Assembly (NCBI GenBank): GCA_035606175.1
Contig: DATNFW010000040.1
Coordinates: 1-45,520, forward strand
DNA: 45,520 nt
Origin: JASHUC01 sp035606175
Lineage (GTDB): Bacteria > Pseudomonadota > Gammaproteobacteria > Steroidobacterales > Steroidobacteraceae
Direction: 5' to 3'
Numbering within the stretch: the first letter of the stretch is position 1; each line of letters starts with the position of its first letter. Below, piece by piece: positions 24,412 through 32,608 of this stretch. A program made the translations under genes and the position numbers. The notes below the pieces were generated by a model that had not been told where the DNA came from, ran no database searches, and saw only the letters and a program-made list of their open reading frames with translations.

Positions 24412-25613
24412 AGACGCGCATCGCCCTCAGCATCGACGAGCTCGACCGGGGAGAGTGGAACGGCCTCGCCGGGGCGCAGAGTCCGTTTCTCCGCCACGAG
24501 TTCCTCGCCGCCCTCGAGCACACGGGCTGCGTCGGCCCGAGCGTCGGCTGGCTCCCCCGCTACATCGCGCTCAGCGACGAGCGAGGTCTCGCGGGCGCGG
24601 TGCCGGCCTTCGTAAAGTCCCACTCTTACGGCGAGTTCGTCTTCGACTTCGGCTGGGCACAGGCTTACAACCGCTTCGGGCGCCGCTATTACCCGAAGCT
24701 CACGATTGCCGTCCCCTTCACACCCGCAACGGGCGCACGTCTGCTCGTGCGGCCCGACCTCGATGCGGAAAGCATGCGACGCCGCCTCATCGAGGCCGTC
24801 GAGGGCGAAGCCCGCGCCGCATCGCTCTCCTCCGTTCACGCGCTCTTTCTCGACGAGCCGGATCGGGCCGCACTTTCGGGGGCGCGCTGGCTCGCGCGGC
24901 GGGACTGCCAGTTCCATTGGCGGAATCGGGGCTACGCCAGCTTCGAGCACTACCTCGAGACGTTCACCGCGGAGAAACGCAAGAAAGCTCGCCGCGAGCG
25001 ACGCCGCGTCACCGAAGCGGGCATCAGTTTCGACACGCGCCTCGGCTCCGAGCTCGACGAGCGCCTCCTCGATCGCGTGTACGCCTTTCACCGCGACACG
25101 TTCCTGCGGCACGGCCACGAGCCGTACCTCACGCGCGAGTTCTTCGAGGAAATCAGGCGCACGCTCGGCGATGCCCTCATGATCAAGATCGCACTGCATG
25201 CCGGACGGCCCGTCGCGGCTGCGATCTTCTTTTGGAGCCCTGCGGCGCTTTACGGCCGGTACTGGGGTGCGGCCGCCGATTACCACAGCCTGCATTTCGA
25301 GACCTGCTATCACCAGGGGATCGAGTTCTGCATCGAGCGCGGAGTCGAGCGGTTCGAGCCCGGAACGCAGGGCGAGCACAAGGTGAGCCGCGGGTTCGAG
25401 CCCACGATCACCTGGTCCGGACACTGGATCACCGACGCGCGATTTCGGGCGGCGATCCGCGAGTACCTCGAGCGCGAAGGCGAGGCGGTCGACGCGTATG
25501 CCGCCGAGATTCAGACGCACGTGCCGTATCGCGACCGCCGCGGCGATCTCGGGAGCCACGCGGAGAGCGCCGCACCGGGACGGGCAGAGGCTTCCGGCGA
25601 AGACGCACCATGA
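24408..25613 (+). CDS. GNAT-superfamily N-acyltransferase (COG3146 / peptidogalycan biosynthesis-type)
   Basis: A 401-residue protein of the family found next to aat in many proteobacteria. It opens with DRGEWNGLAGAQSPFLRHEFLAALE and continues VGWLPRYIALSD, AVPAFVKSHSYGEFVFDFGWA and RFGRRYYPKL. The C-terminal acyltransferase half contains GHEPYLTREFFEEI, PVAAAIFFWSPAALYGRYWGAAADYHSLHFETCYHQGIEFCIERG and FEPGTQGEHKVSRGFEP. The substrate is not known; similarity is to Fem/GNAT aminoacyl or acyl transferases. Start TTG 24408 overlaps the trxB stop as TTGA, and the stop overlaps the aat ATG, so it is coupled to both. Confidence 0.9.
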   Translation: MKTRIALSIDELDRGEWNGLAGAQSPFLRHEFLAALEHTGCVGPSVGWLPRYIALSDERGLAGAVPAFVKSHSYGEFVFDFGWAQAYNRFGRRYYPKLTIAVPFTPATGARLLVRPDLDAESMRRRLIEAVEGEARAASLSSVHALFLDEPDRAALSGARWLARRDCQFHWRNRGYASFEHYLETFTAEKRKKARRERRRVTEAGISFDTRLGSELDERLLDRVYAFHRDTFLRHGHEPYLTREFFEEIRRTLGDALMIKIALHAGRPVAAAIFFWSPAALYGRYWGAAADYHSLHFETCYHQGIEFCIERGVERFEPGTQGEHKVSRGFEPTITWSGHWITDARFRAAIREYLEREGEAVDAYAAEIQTHVPYRDRRGDLGSHAESAAPGRAEASGEDAP

Positions 25614-26284
25614 AGACGATCACCTGGCTCTCGCCACAGGATGCCCCCGAGCGCTTTCCGCCGCTCGAGCGCGCGCTCGATGAGCCCCCGGGGCTGCTCG
25701 CTGCGGGCGGCGACCTGTCGGCCCCGCGGCTGCTCGCCGCCTACCGGCGCGGGATCTTCCCCTGGTACTCCCCGGGCCAGCCGGTGCTCTGGTGGTCTCC
25801 CGACCCGCGCGCGGTGCTGTTTCCCGAGGAGTTTCGCTGCTCGCGAAGCCTCGCCAAGACGCTGCGCAACCGAGGATTCGAGACGCAGATCGATCGTGAC
25901 TTCGAGGCGGTGATCGAAGGCTGTGCCGCGCCGCGCGCGAGCAGCGGCGGCACCTGGATCACGCGCGAGATGCGCGCGGCGTACATCGAGCTGCACCGGC
26001 AGGGCTATGCCCACAGCATCGAGACGTATCTGGCGGGTCGCCTTGCCGGAGGGCTGTACGGAGTGCGGCTAGGGAGGATGTTCTTCGGTGAGTCGATGTT
26101 CAGCCGCGAGAGCGATGCCTCGAAAGTCGCGCTCGCCCGGCTCGTGGACATGTGCCGGGCCGAAGACATCGCGGTGATCGATTGTCAGCTCCCGTCGCGC
26201 CATCTGGAGAGCCTCGGCAGCCGTCTCGTCCCACGCTCGGAGTTCCAGGCTCTGCTGCGCACGCACATCGCCGGAGAACATTAA
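25610..26284 (+). CDS. aat: Leucyl/phenylalanyl-tRNA-protein transferase
   Basis: A 224-residue enzyme that adds Leu or Phe to N-terminal Lys/Arg of proteins, marking them for ClpS/ClpAP. The family motifs FPPLERALDEPPGLLAAGGDLSAPRLLAAYRRGIFPWYSPGQPVLWWSPDPRAVL, GGTWITREMRAAYIELHRQGYAHSIE, GGLYGVRLGRMFFGESMFSRESDASK and DCQLPSRHLESLGSRLVPR are all present (read in parts). ATG 25610 overlaps the previous stop as ATGA. Its degradation partners clpS and clpA lie nearby. Confidence 0.97.
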   Translation: MKTITWLSPQDAPERFPPLERALDEPPGLLAAGGDLSAPRLLAAYRRGIFPWYSPGQPVLWWSPDPRAVLFPEEFRCSRSLAKTLRNRGFETQIDRDFEAVIEGCAAPRASSGGTWITREMRAAYIELHRQGYAHSIETYLAGRLAGGLYGVRLGRMFFGESMFSRESDASKVALARLVDMCRAEDIAVIDCQLPSRHLESLGSRLVPRSEFQALLRTHIAGEH

Positions 26285-26296
26285 GGAGAACATTAA
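26273..26296. repeat. 12-bp tandem duplication across the aat stop codon
   Basis: GGAGAACATTAA occurs at 26273-26284 (ending with the aat stop) and again immediately at 26285-26296. The duplication repeats the last three codons and the stop. Confidence 0.9.
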
Positions 26297-26357
26297 AGGG
26301 GGCAAAGGCGTGCGGCGTTGCGCCGACGCGGCGTTTCCGGGCAGAATGCGCGCCCCC

Positions 26358-26576
26358 ATGTCCAAAGAAGACGCGATCCAGATGGAGGGCGAGGTCGTCG
26401 AGACCCTGCCCAATACCACATTCCGTGTGAAGCTCAAGAACGGTCACGTCGTCACCGCACACATTTCCGGCAAGATGCGCAAGAACTACATCCGCATCCT
26501 CACCGGCGATCAGGTCACGGTCGAAATGACGCCGTACGACCTCTCCAAGGGCCGGATCATCTACCGAGGCCGCTAA
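26358..26576 (+). CDS. infA: Translation initiation factor IF-1
   Basis: A 72-residue S1/OB-fold factor that binds the ribosomal A site at initiation. MSKEDAIQMEGEVVETLPNTTF, LKNGHVVTAHISGKMRKNYIRILTGDQVTVEMTPYDLSKGRIIYRGR (read in parts) is near-identical to the gammaproteobacterial protein and the length is exact. I chose ATG 26358 by this match; no clear Shine-Dalgarno precedes it. TTGCGC and CAGAAT 18 bp apart (about 26334-26357) could be a promoter with a very short leader. It is convergent with clpA. Confidence 0.97.
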   Translation: MSKEDAIQMEGEVVETLPNTTFRVKLKNGHVVTAHISGKMRKNYIRILTGDQVTVEMTPYDLSKGRIIYRGR

Positions 26577-26583
26577 TCCGACC

Positions 26584-26620
26584 GGCCGCCGCACCGAATG
26601 CGGCCACCGCACCGAATGCG
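26584..26620. repeat. Tandem repeat and hairpin between infA and clpA
   Basis: CCGCACCGAATGCG is repeated perfectly at 26589-26602 and 26607-26620 (18-bp period). GGCCGC (26584-26589) pairs with GGCC-containing GCGGCC (26600-26605) around a 10-nt loop. The hairpin may help to end transcription of the convergent genes, but there is no T-run. Confidence 0.75.
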
Positions 26621-26642
26621 CCGCTGCCGCCCCACTCGGCCG

Positions 26643-28910
26643 CTAAGCCGGCACTTCCTGCTGCAGCGGCGCGCAATCGAGCTCGAGCTTGCTGCCGTCT
26701 TTCGAGACGGTGACGCGTACCTGCCCGCCTCCGGCCAAGCGTCCGAAAAGCAGCTCCTCGGCGAGTGGGCGCTTGATGAACTCCTGAATGATGCGCGCCA
26801 TGGGACGCGCACCCATCTTCGGGTCGTAGCCCTTCTCGGCCACCCAGGCGCGTGCCGCATCGTCGAGCGTCAGGTTGACGCCTTTTTGCTCGAGCTGCAT
26901 CTCGACTTCGAGGATGAGCTTGTCGACGACACGCTCGATCGTTGCAGCATCCAGCGAGGCGAATTGGATGATCGCATCGATCCGGTTGCGGAACTCGGGC
27001 GAGAACAGGCGTCGCACTGCCTCCATGCCGTCCGTCGAATTGTCGGAGTGCATGAAGCCGATCGACGGCCGGTTCATCTCGTGGGCGCCCGCATTCGTCG
27101 TCATGACGATGATGACGTGCCGGAAATCGGCCTTGCGGCCGTTGTTGTCCGTGAGCGTTCCGTGGTCCATCACCTGCAGGAGCAGATTGAAAACGTCCGG
27201 GTGAGCCTTCTCGATCTCATCGAGCAGCAGCACGCAGTGGGGATGTTTGCTGATCGCCTCGGTGAGCAGACCGCCCTGATCGAATCCGACGTATCCCGGC
27301 GGGGCACCGATCAAGCGCGAGACGGTGTGACGCTCCATGTACTCCGACATGTCGAAGCGAATGAGCTCGATCCCCATCGTGATCGCGAGCTGGCGCGTGA
27401 CCTCGGTCTTGCCGACACCGGTCGGACCTGCGAACAGGAAGCTGCCGACCGGCTTTTGCTGGTCGCCGAGCCCCGAGCGCGCCATTTTGATCGATGCGGC
27501 AAGCGCCTCGATGGCGCGATCCTGCCCGAAGATGACGAGCTTCAAATTGCGCTCGAGGTTCTTGAGCACCTCCCGGTCGGAAGTCGATACGCTCTTCGCC
27601 GGGATGCGGGCCATGCGCGCAACGACATCCTCGATGTGCCGCACCTCCACCGTCTCCTCGCGCTCCTCCAGAGGCTTCAGGCGCAGCCGCGCACCGGCCT
27701 CATCGACCACATCGATCGCCTTGTCGGGTAGATGCCGTTCGTTGATGTGGCGGGCTGCGAGCTCCGCCGCCGCCTTGAGGGCGTCGTCCGCGTATTTGAT
27801 CGCGTGATGCTCCTCGAACCGGGATTTTAAGCCCTGGAGTATCTCGATCGTTTCCTGCACGGAAGGCTCGGTTACGTCGATCTTCTGGAAGCGCCGCGCA
27901 AGCGCGTGGTCCTTCTCGAAGATGCCGCGATATTCCTGGTAGGTCGTCGAGCCGATGCAGCGAATCTCCCCGTTCGTGAGCACCGGCTTGATGAGGTTCG
28001 AGGCGTCCATCACCCCGCCCGATGCCGCGCCCGCGCCGATCACCGTGTGGATCTCATCGATGAAGAGGATCGCACCCGGCTGCTTCTTGAGCTCCGTGAT
28101 GACGCCCTTCAAGCGCTTCTCGAAATCGCCGCGGTATTTCGTGCCGGCGATGAGCGCACCCATGTCGAGCGCATAAATCGTGCAGTCCGCGAGTACCTCG
28201 GGGACTTTGCCTTCGACTATCAAACGCGCGAGCCCCTCGGCGATCGCCGTCTTGCCCACGCCCGCCTCGCCAACGTAGAGCGGATTGTTCTTGCGCCGCC
28301 TGCAGAGGATTTCGATCGTGCGCTCGACCTCGAGCTTGCGTCCGATGAGCGGATCGATGCGCCCTTCCTGCGCCAGACGATTGAGGTTGGTCGTGTATTT
28401 CTCGAGTGCGCTGCCGCCCCCCTCCGGATCGCGCTCCGCCTCGGGGCCGGTCTCCTCCTTGTCGGTCTTCTCCTCCGCGATCTTCGAGAGACCGTGGGAG
28501 ATGTAGTTCACCACGTCGAGCCGCGTGACGTGCTGGCGATTGAGCAGGTAGACGGCGTGACTCTGCTTCTCGCTGAAGATTGCCACGAGCACGTTTGCGA
28601 CGCCGACCTCCTTTTTGCCGCTCGACTGCACGTGGAAGACAGCGCGCTGCAGCACCCGCTGGAAGCCGAGCGTCGGCTGCACTTCGCGCTCCTCGGCTTC
28701 CTCGAGCCGGGGCGTCGACTGATCCAGATGATCTTTGAGCTCCTGCTTGAGCTTGGCGAGATCCGCACCGCACGCCCGCAGGATCTCACGCACCTTGGGC
28801 GTGTCGAGGATCGCCAGCAGCAGGTGCTCGACGGTGAGGTACTCGTGGCGCGCTTCGCGCGCCTGGTGGAACGCATCGTTCAGACAATACTCGAGCTCAT
28901 TGGACAGCAC
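26643..28910 (-). CDS. clpA: ATP-dependent Clp protease ATP-binding subunit ClpA
   Basis: A 755-residue Hsp100 unfoldase that feeds ClpP. The N-terminal Clp_N repeats (LEYCLNDAFHQAREARHEYLTVEHLLLAIL) dock ClpS. AAA+ domain 1 has GEAGVGKT and ILFIDEIHTVIGAG; domain 2 has GPTGVGKT and CVLLLDEIEKAHPDVFNLLLQVMD. The ClpP-docking loop reads PSIGFMHSDNSTDG, with IGF in place of the IGL of E. coli ClpA. GTG 28910 is preceded by GGAG at 5-6 nt. It lies 45 bp after clpS on the same strand. ClpP is not in the window. Confidence 0.98.
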   Translation of the reverse strand: MLSNELEYCLNDAFHQAREARHEYLTVEHLLLAILDTPKVREILRACGADLAKLKQELKDHLDQSTPRLEEAEEREVQPTLGFQRVLQRAVFHVQSSGKKEVGVANVLVAIFSEKQSHAVYLLNRQHVTRLDVVNYISHGLSKIAEEKTDKEETGPEAERDPEGGGSALEKYTTNLNRLAQEGRIDPLIGRKLEVERTIEILCRRRKNNPLYVGEAGVGKTAIAEGLARLIVEGKVPEVLADCTIYALDMGALIAGTKYRGDFEKRLKGVITELKKQPGAILFIDEIHTVIGAGAASGGVMDASNLIKPVLTNGEIRCIGSTTYQEYRGIFEKDHALARRFQKIDVTEPSVQETIEILQGLKSRFEEHHAIKYADDALKAAAELAARHINERHLPDKAIDVVDEAGARLRLKPLEEREETVEVRHIEDVVARMARIPAKSVSTSDREVLKNLERNLKLVIFGQDRAIEALAASIKMARSGLGDQQKPVGSFLFAGPTGVGKTEVTRQLAITMGIELIRFDMSEYMERHTVSRLIGAPPGYVGFDQGGLLTEAISKHPHCVLLLDEIEKAHPDVFNLLLQVMDHGTLTDNNGRKADFRHVIIVMTTNAGAHEMNRPSIGFMHSDNSTDGMEAVRRLFSPEFRNRIDAIIQFASLDAATIERVVDKLILEVEMQLEQKGVNLTLDDAARAWVAEKGYDPKMGARPMARIIQEFIKRPLAEELLFGRLAGGGQVRVTVSKDGSKLELDCAPLQQEVPA

Positions 28911-28955
28911 GTTAACTCCACACCGAATTCGTAAGTCCGGACATCGCGAGGCGCC

Positions 28956-29282
28956 TCAGGCCTCTTCCAGCGTACACATGAGCGGATGCTGGTGGTCGCG
29001 AGCGTAGGTCGTCACCTGAGCCACCTTAGTCTCCGCGATCTCGTAAGTGAAGACTCCGCACACCCCCTTCCCCTTCGTGTGCACCTCCAGCATGATGCGG
29101 GTCGCCGTCGAGCGGTTCATCGAGAAGAATTTCTCGAGCACATCGACCACGAACTCCATCGGCGTGTAGTCATCGTTGAGCAGAATCACTCGGTAGAGCG
29201 GCGGCTGTTTGACTTCCGGCCGCGACTCCTCGACGACGACTCCGGCATCCGGGCGGGCGGGGTGCGGGTCCTGGCGGGACAT
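28956..29282 (-). CDS. clpS: ATP-dependent Clp protease adaptor ClpS
   Basis: A 108-residue N-recognin that hands N-degron substrates to ClpAP. The substrate pocket motif YRVILLNDDYTPMEFVVDVLEKFF (with NDD) and MLEVHTKGKGVCGVFTYEIAETK (with the pocket His) are intact, as is the C-terminal HPLMCTLE. The N-terminal extension of about 25 residues is Pro/Glu-rich and would be flexible. ATG 29282 starts the recognisable protein and lies directly below a good promoter. Confidence 0.97.
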   Translation of the reverse strand: MSRQDPHPARPDAGVVVEESRPEVKQPPLYRVILLNDDYTPMEFVVDVLEKFFSMNRSTATRIMLEVHTKGKGVCGVFTYEIAETKVAQVTTYARDHQHPLMCTLEEA

Positions 29283-29288
29283 CCTGTC

Positions 29289-29317
29289 TTTATAGGGTGC
29301 CCCAAACGCGAGCACAA
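29289..29317 (-). promoter_or_regulatory. Probable promoter of clpS-clpA (leaderless start)
   Basis: On the minus strand, -35 TTGTGC (29317-29312), 17-bp spacer, -10 TATAAA (29294-29289). Seven bases downstream is the A of the clpS ATG, so the message could begin at the start codon. Confidence 0.55.
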
Positions 29318-29336
29318 GTGCCCCGCAAACACCGGC

Positions 29337-29366
29337 TTGAGGGCCAAAGCACGGCCCTCGTATGAT
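29337..29366 (+). promoter_or_regulatory. Probable gspC promoter with inverted repeat in the spacer
   Basis: -35 TTGAGG (29337-29342), 18-bp spacer, -10 TATGAT (29361-29366). A perfect 7-bp inverted repeat GAGGGCC-N7-GGCCCTC (29339-29345 and 29353-29359) fills the spacer and overlaps the -35 box, a natural place for a repressor or a promoter-twisting activator. It is 19 bp from the divergent clpS promoter. Confidence 0.6.
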
Positions 29367-29409
29367 TGCCGGCACCTCATTGCCCTCGAGAGGATCGTTC
29401 CGCTTCCCG

Positions 29410-30402
29410 ATGAATGCCGTAAGCTCATGGCTCGACGCGATGCACGCACCGGACAAGCTGGCCAGCACGCTGCGCTCCCGTGCGCCGCAGGTGGCTGTTT
29501 GGGCTCTTGCGCTCGCGCTCGGCGTGCAGGCGGCGCTCATCGTCACGCACCTCGCCGGAGCCGGTGCACCGCCCGCTGCGGCTGCCCAGTCGCAGCCCGC
29601 GGCCGTGCCGATGACGCGGGCGCCCGATGTCGCCGCCATCACGAACGCGCACCTCTTCGGGGCGCCGCCTGTCGCGCCGAGCGGCAGCGCCGCCGATGCA
29701 CCCCGCACGACGATGGCCCTCGTCCTCACGGCCACTCTTGCGGCTCACGACAGGAAGACTGGAGAGCTCCTTCCGGATCGTGGCCTCGCCATCCTCGGTC
29801 CCAACTCCGGCGCAGCGAATGTGTATGTAGTGGGCGACAACGTCCCGGGCGGCGCCCGGCTACACGCCGTCTACGACGACCGTGTGCTGCTCGATCGCAA
29901 CGGCAGCCTCGAATCGCTGATGCTGCCCAAGCAGGTTCAGGGTGAGGCCACCGCACCGATCCCCACGAGGACTTCCTTCCCCGCCGAGCGCGTCCGCGAG
30001 CTCATCACTCAGAATCCAGCGGTCATCGCCGATGTCATCCGGCCCCAGCCCGTATTCGCGGGGGGCAAGCAGCGCGGGTATCGTGTGTACCCCGGGCGCA
30101 ACCGGCAGGCGTTTCTGCGCTTGGGACTACGTCCGGGCGATCTCGTCGTCGCCATTAACGACACACCGCTCGACGATCCCGCCCGCGGCGAGGAGATTTT
30201 TGGGACGCTCGCATCCTCGAGCGAGGCGCGCGTCACAGTCATGCGCAATGGACGGCAGCAAGATCTCACCCTGAATATGTCGCAGATCGCCTCCGAGGCC
30301 GACCAGCTCGCCGGCGAGGAGGCCCAGTCCGGCGGCTCTGCGCAGGGGGCGCCCCCGAGACCTTCGACCCTCGGTGCGCCGGTCCCGCCGGCCCGCCACT
30401 GA
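29410..30402 (+). CDS. gspC: Type II secretion system protein GspC
   Basis: A 330-residue inner-membrane clamp linking the cytosolic platform to the secretin. One membrane helix (VAVWALALALGVQAALIVTHLAG) follows a short cytosolic start. The periplasmic HR domain is recognisable from ITNAHLFGAPP through MALVLTATLAAHD, GLAILGPNSGAANVYVVGDNVPGGARLHAVYDDRVLLDRNGSLESLMLP (read in parts). A PDZ domain ends the protein (GGKQRGYRVYPGRNRQAFLRLGLRPGDLVVAINDTPLDDP), then a disordered Gly/Ala/Pro tail. I chose ATG 29410 because the promoter's predicted start is near 29373; an in-frame ATG at 29362 lies inside the -10 box. Confidence 0.95.
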   Translation: MNAVSSWLDAMHAPDKLASTLRSRAPQVAVWALALALGVQAALIVTHLAGAGAPPAAAAQSQPAAVPMTRAPDVAAITNAHLFGAPPVAPSGSAADAPRTTMALVLTATLAAHDRKTGELLPDRGLAILGPNSGAANVYVVGDNVPGGARLHAVYDDRVLLDRNGSLESLMLPKQVQGEATAPIPTRTSFPAERVRELITQNPAVIADVIRPQPVFAGGKQRGYRVYPGRNRQAFLRLGLRPGDLVVAINDTPLDDPARGEEIFGTLASSSEARVTVMRNGRQQDLTLNMSQIASEADQLAGEEAQSGGSAQGAPPRPSTLGAPVPPARH

Positions 30403-30433
30403 CGGCGCGGCACGCCGCGTTCGGGGGACTTTG

Positions 30434-32608
30434 ATGAATCGATGTCGACTGCTGACGCCGCTCGCCTTCGCGCTCGCCGTGAGCGCGGGCCTCGTCGGAC
30501 CCGAAACGTCGGCCTGGGCGCAGACCAACTCCGGCGCGCGCATCACGCCGAACTTCAGGAACACCGACATCAGCCAGATCGCCGAAGCGGTCCAGATGGT
30601 CACGCACAAGACGATCATCATGGACCCGCGCGTACGCGCGCAGGTGACGATCTACGCCTCGACACCGATGACGCCTGATGCGTTCTACCAGACATTCCTC
30701 GACATCCTGCAGGTGCACGGCTTCATTGCCGTGCAACAGGGCGACGTCGTGAAGGTGACGCTGGACACCAACCAGCGCTTCATGTCCAGCATCACCCTGC
30801 CGCCGCACGCGAGCCCGACCTCCGATGAGATCGTCACGCAGGTCGTGCAGGTCAAGAACGTGAGTGCGGCTCAGCTCGTGCCGGTGCTCCGCCCGCTCAT
30901 GATGCCGCAAGCCGACCTCGGCGCTTATCCCGCCGCGAACATCCTCGTCATCTCCGACCGCGCTGCGAATGTGAACCGCATCGTGCGGATCGTGGAACGC
31001 ATCGATGAATCGAACACTTCGGGCGTCGATGTGATGCCGATGCAGAATGCCTCCGCGGTCGAGATCGCGCGCATCGTGTCCTCGCTTTACCAGGGACAAG
31101 GGCAGAACGAGATCGGCTCGGCCCCGCTCAAGCTCGTCGCGGACGAGCGCTCGAACAGCATTCTCCTGAGCGGCGATGCGGCGCAGCGCCTGAGAGCCAA
31201 AGCGCTCATCGCCGACCTCGATACACCGCTTGCCAATGGCGGCAACACACAAGTCGTCTACCTGCACTACGAGGATGCGAAAAAACTCGCTCCGCTGCTC
31301 AAGCAGCAGATCACCGGCATGGAGCAGTCGCGGGGCGGCACGCAGGGCGCCGCCGCAGCCGCAGCGTCCGACAAAGCGACCGACATCTGGGCGGACGAGG
31401 AGAACAATGCGCTCGTGATCACCGCACCTCCGAAGGAGATGCGCGAGATCAGGAACATCATCGACAAGCTCGACATTCGCCGCGCTCAGGTGCTCGTCGA
31501 GGCGGTCATCGTCGATGTGGACCTCGACAAATCCGCGGAGCTCGGCGTGAACTGGGCGCTCTTCTCGAAGGGCTCGACCGTGCCCGGGGCGACGTTCCTC
31601 ACCCCGGTCGGCGGCGCGAGCCTCGTCGACCTCGCCGGTGCCATCCTCAATCCCACTACTTTGCCGCAGACGGGACTCGTGAACGGGACCACGGTCGCGC
31701 TCGGCCGCATCGCCAAGAGCGGCATGAGCTTCGCGGCCATGCTGCGCGCCTTGCAGAGCGATGACGATTCCAACATCATCGCCACGCCTTCCGTCGTCAC
31801 GGCCGATCATCAAGAAGCGACGATCAAGATCGCGCAGGAAGTGCCGTTCATCACGGGGCAATATACGAACGGCACCAATGCGGCGTTCGGCCAGGTGACC
31901 CCGTTCGAGACCGTCCAGCGCGAGGAGGTCGGCACGATCCTGAAGATCACTCCGCAGATCAACGAGGGCGACTCCGTCATCCTCAAGATCGAGATGGAGA
32001 GCTCGAGCGTCGTGCCGAAGAATGCGGGCCCGCAGGGCGCCGTCGATCTGACGACTAACAAGCGCACCGTGAGCACCAACGTGCTGATCGAGGATGGCGG
32101 TATCATCGTGATCGGCGGATTGATCAGCAACGAGTACGACCGCAACAACACCGGGGTGCCCTTCCTCTCGAGCATCCCGTTGCTGGGGCAGCTCTTCAAG
32201 GACAGGCAGGGAACGCTGCAGAAGAAGGATTTGATGATCTTCATCCGGCCCCAGATCCTGCATGACGGCCTCGACACGCAGCTCACGACGGACGCGCGAT
32301 ACAATTTCATGCGCAGCGAGCAGCGCCAGGTGGGCAGTCGAGAGCTTCTGCCCCTCGTTCCAGGTGCGAAGACATCGATCCTGCCGCCGCTTCCGCCGGC
32401 AAAGCCGAGCAGTAAGAAGCGGGCGAAGCCGAACGCTGCCCCGAATCCGGATGCCGCACCGGATGCCGCGCCAGATGCCGCGGCGAAGCCGGACCCGGCG
32501 CCCGATGCCGCAGCGAAGCCGGATGCCGTGCCGGACGCCGCGGCAAAGCCCGATCCGGCGCTGCCGGTTGATCGCCCGAGCGCGAAGCCGCCGCAGGGAT
32601 CGCCATGA
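30434..32608 (+). CDS. gspD: Type II secretion system secretin GspD
   Basis: A 724-residue outer-membrane secretin. The signal peptide ends near SAWAQ. N0 (ITPNFRNTDISQIAEAVQMVTHKTIIMDPRV), N1-N3 (with VVQVKNVSAAQLVPVLRPLMMPQ and VDVMPMQNASAVEIARIVSSLY) and the secretin domain (EEVGTILKITPQINEGDSVILKIEMESS, GIIVIGGLISNEYDRNNTGVPFLSSIPLLGQLFKDRQ) are in order. The C-terminal 90 residues are a Lys/Ala/Pro/Asp-rich tail with repeated PDAAAKPD units, coded by a visible DNA repeat at about 32440-32575; a conventional S-domain is not apparent. No pilotin gene is seen. The stop overlaps gspE as ATGA. Confidence 0.97.
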   Translation: MNRCRLLTPLAFALAVSAGLVGPETSAWAQTNSGARITPNFRNTDISQIAEAVQMVTHKTIIMDPRVRAQVTIYASTPMTPDAFYQTFLDILQVHGFIAVQQGDVVKVTLDTNQRFMSSITLPPHASPTSDEIVTQVVQVKNVSAAQLVPVLRPLMMPQADLGAYPAANILVISDRAANVNRIVRIVERIDESNTSGVDVMPMQNASAVEIARIVSSLYQGQGQNEIGSAPLKLVADERSNSILLSGDAAQRLRAKALIADLDTPLANGGNTQVVYLHYEDAKKLAPLLKQQITGMEQSRGGTQGAAAAAASDKATDIWADEENNALVITAPPKEMREIRNIIDKLDIRRAQVLVEAVIVDVDLDKSAELGVNWALFSKGSTVPGATFLTPVGGASLVDLAGAILNPTTLPQTGLVNGTTVALGRIAKSGMSFAAMLRALQSDDDSNIIATPSVVTADHQEATIKIAQEVPFITGQYTNGTNAAFGQVTPFETVQREEVGTILKITPQINEGDSVILKIEMESSSVVPKNAGPQGAVDLTTNKRTVSTNVLIEDGGIIVIGGLISNEYDRNNTGVPFLSSIPLLGQLFKDRQGTLQKKDLMIFIRPQILHDGLDTQLTTDARYNFMRSEQRQVGSRELLPLVPGAKTSILPPLPPAKPSSKKRAKPNAAPNPDAAPDAAPDAAAKPDPAPDAAAKPDAVPDAAAKPDPALPVDRPSAKPPQGSP

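Noticed and set aside
24411..25610. Apparent loss of cydDC between trxB and aat, compared with E. coli
   Set aside because: Many gammaproteobacteria have the GNAT-family gene here instead; genes are tightly overlapped with no scar, so it is normal synteny variation.
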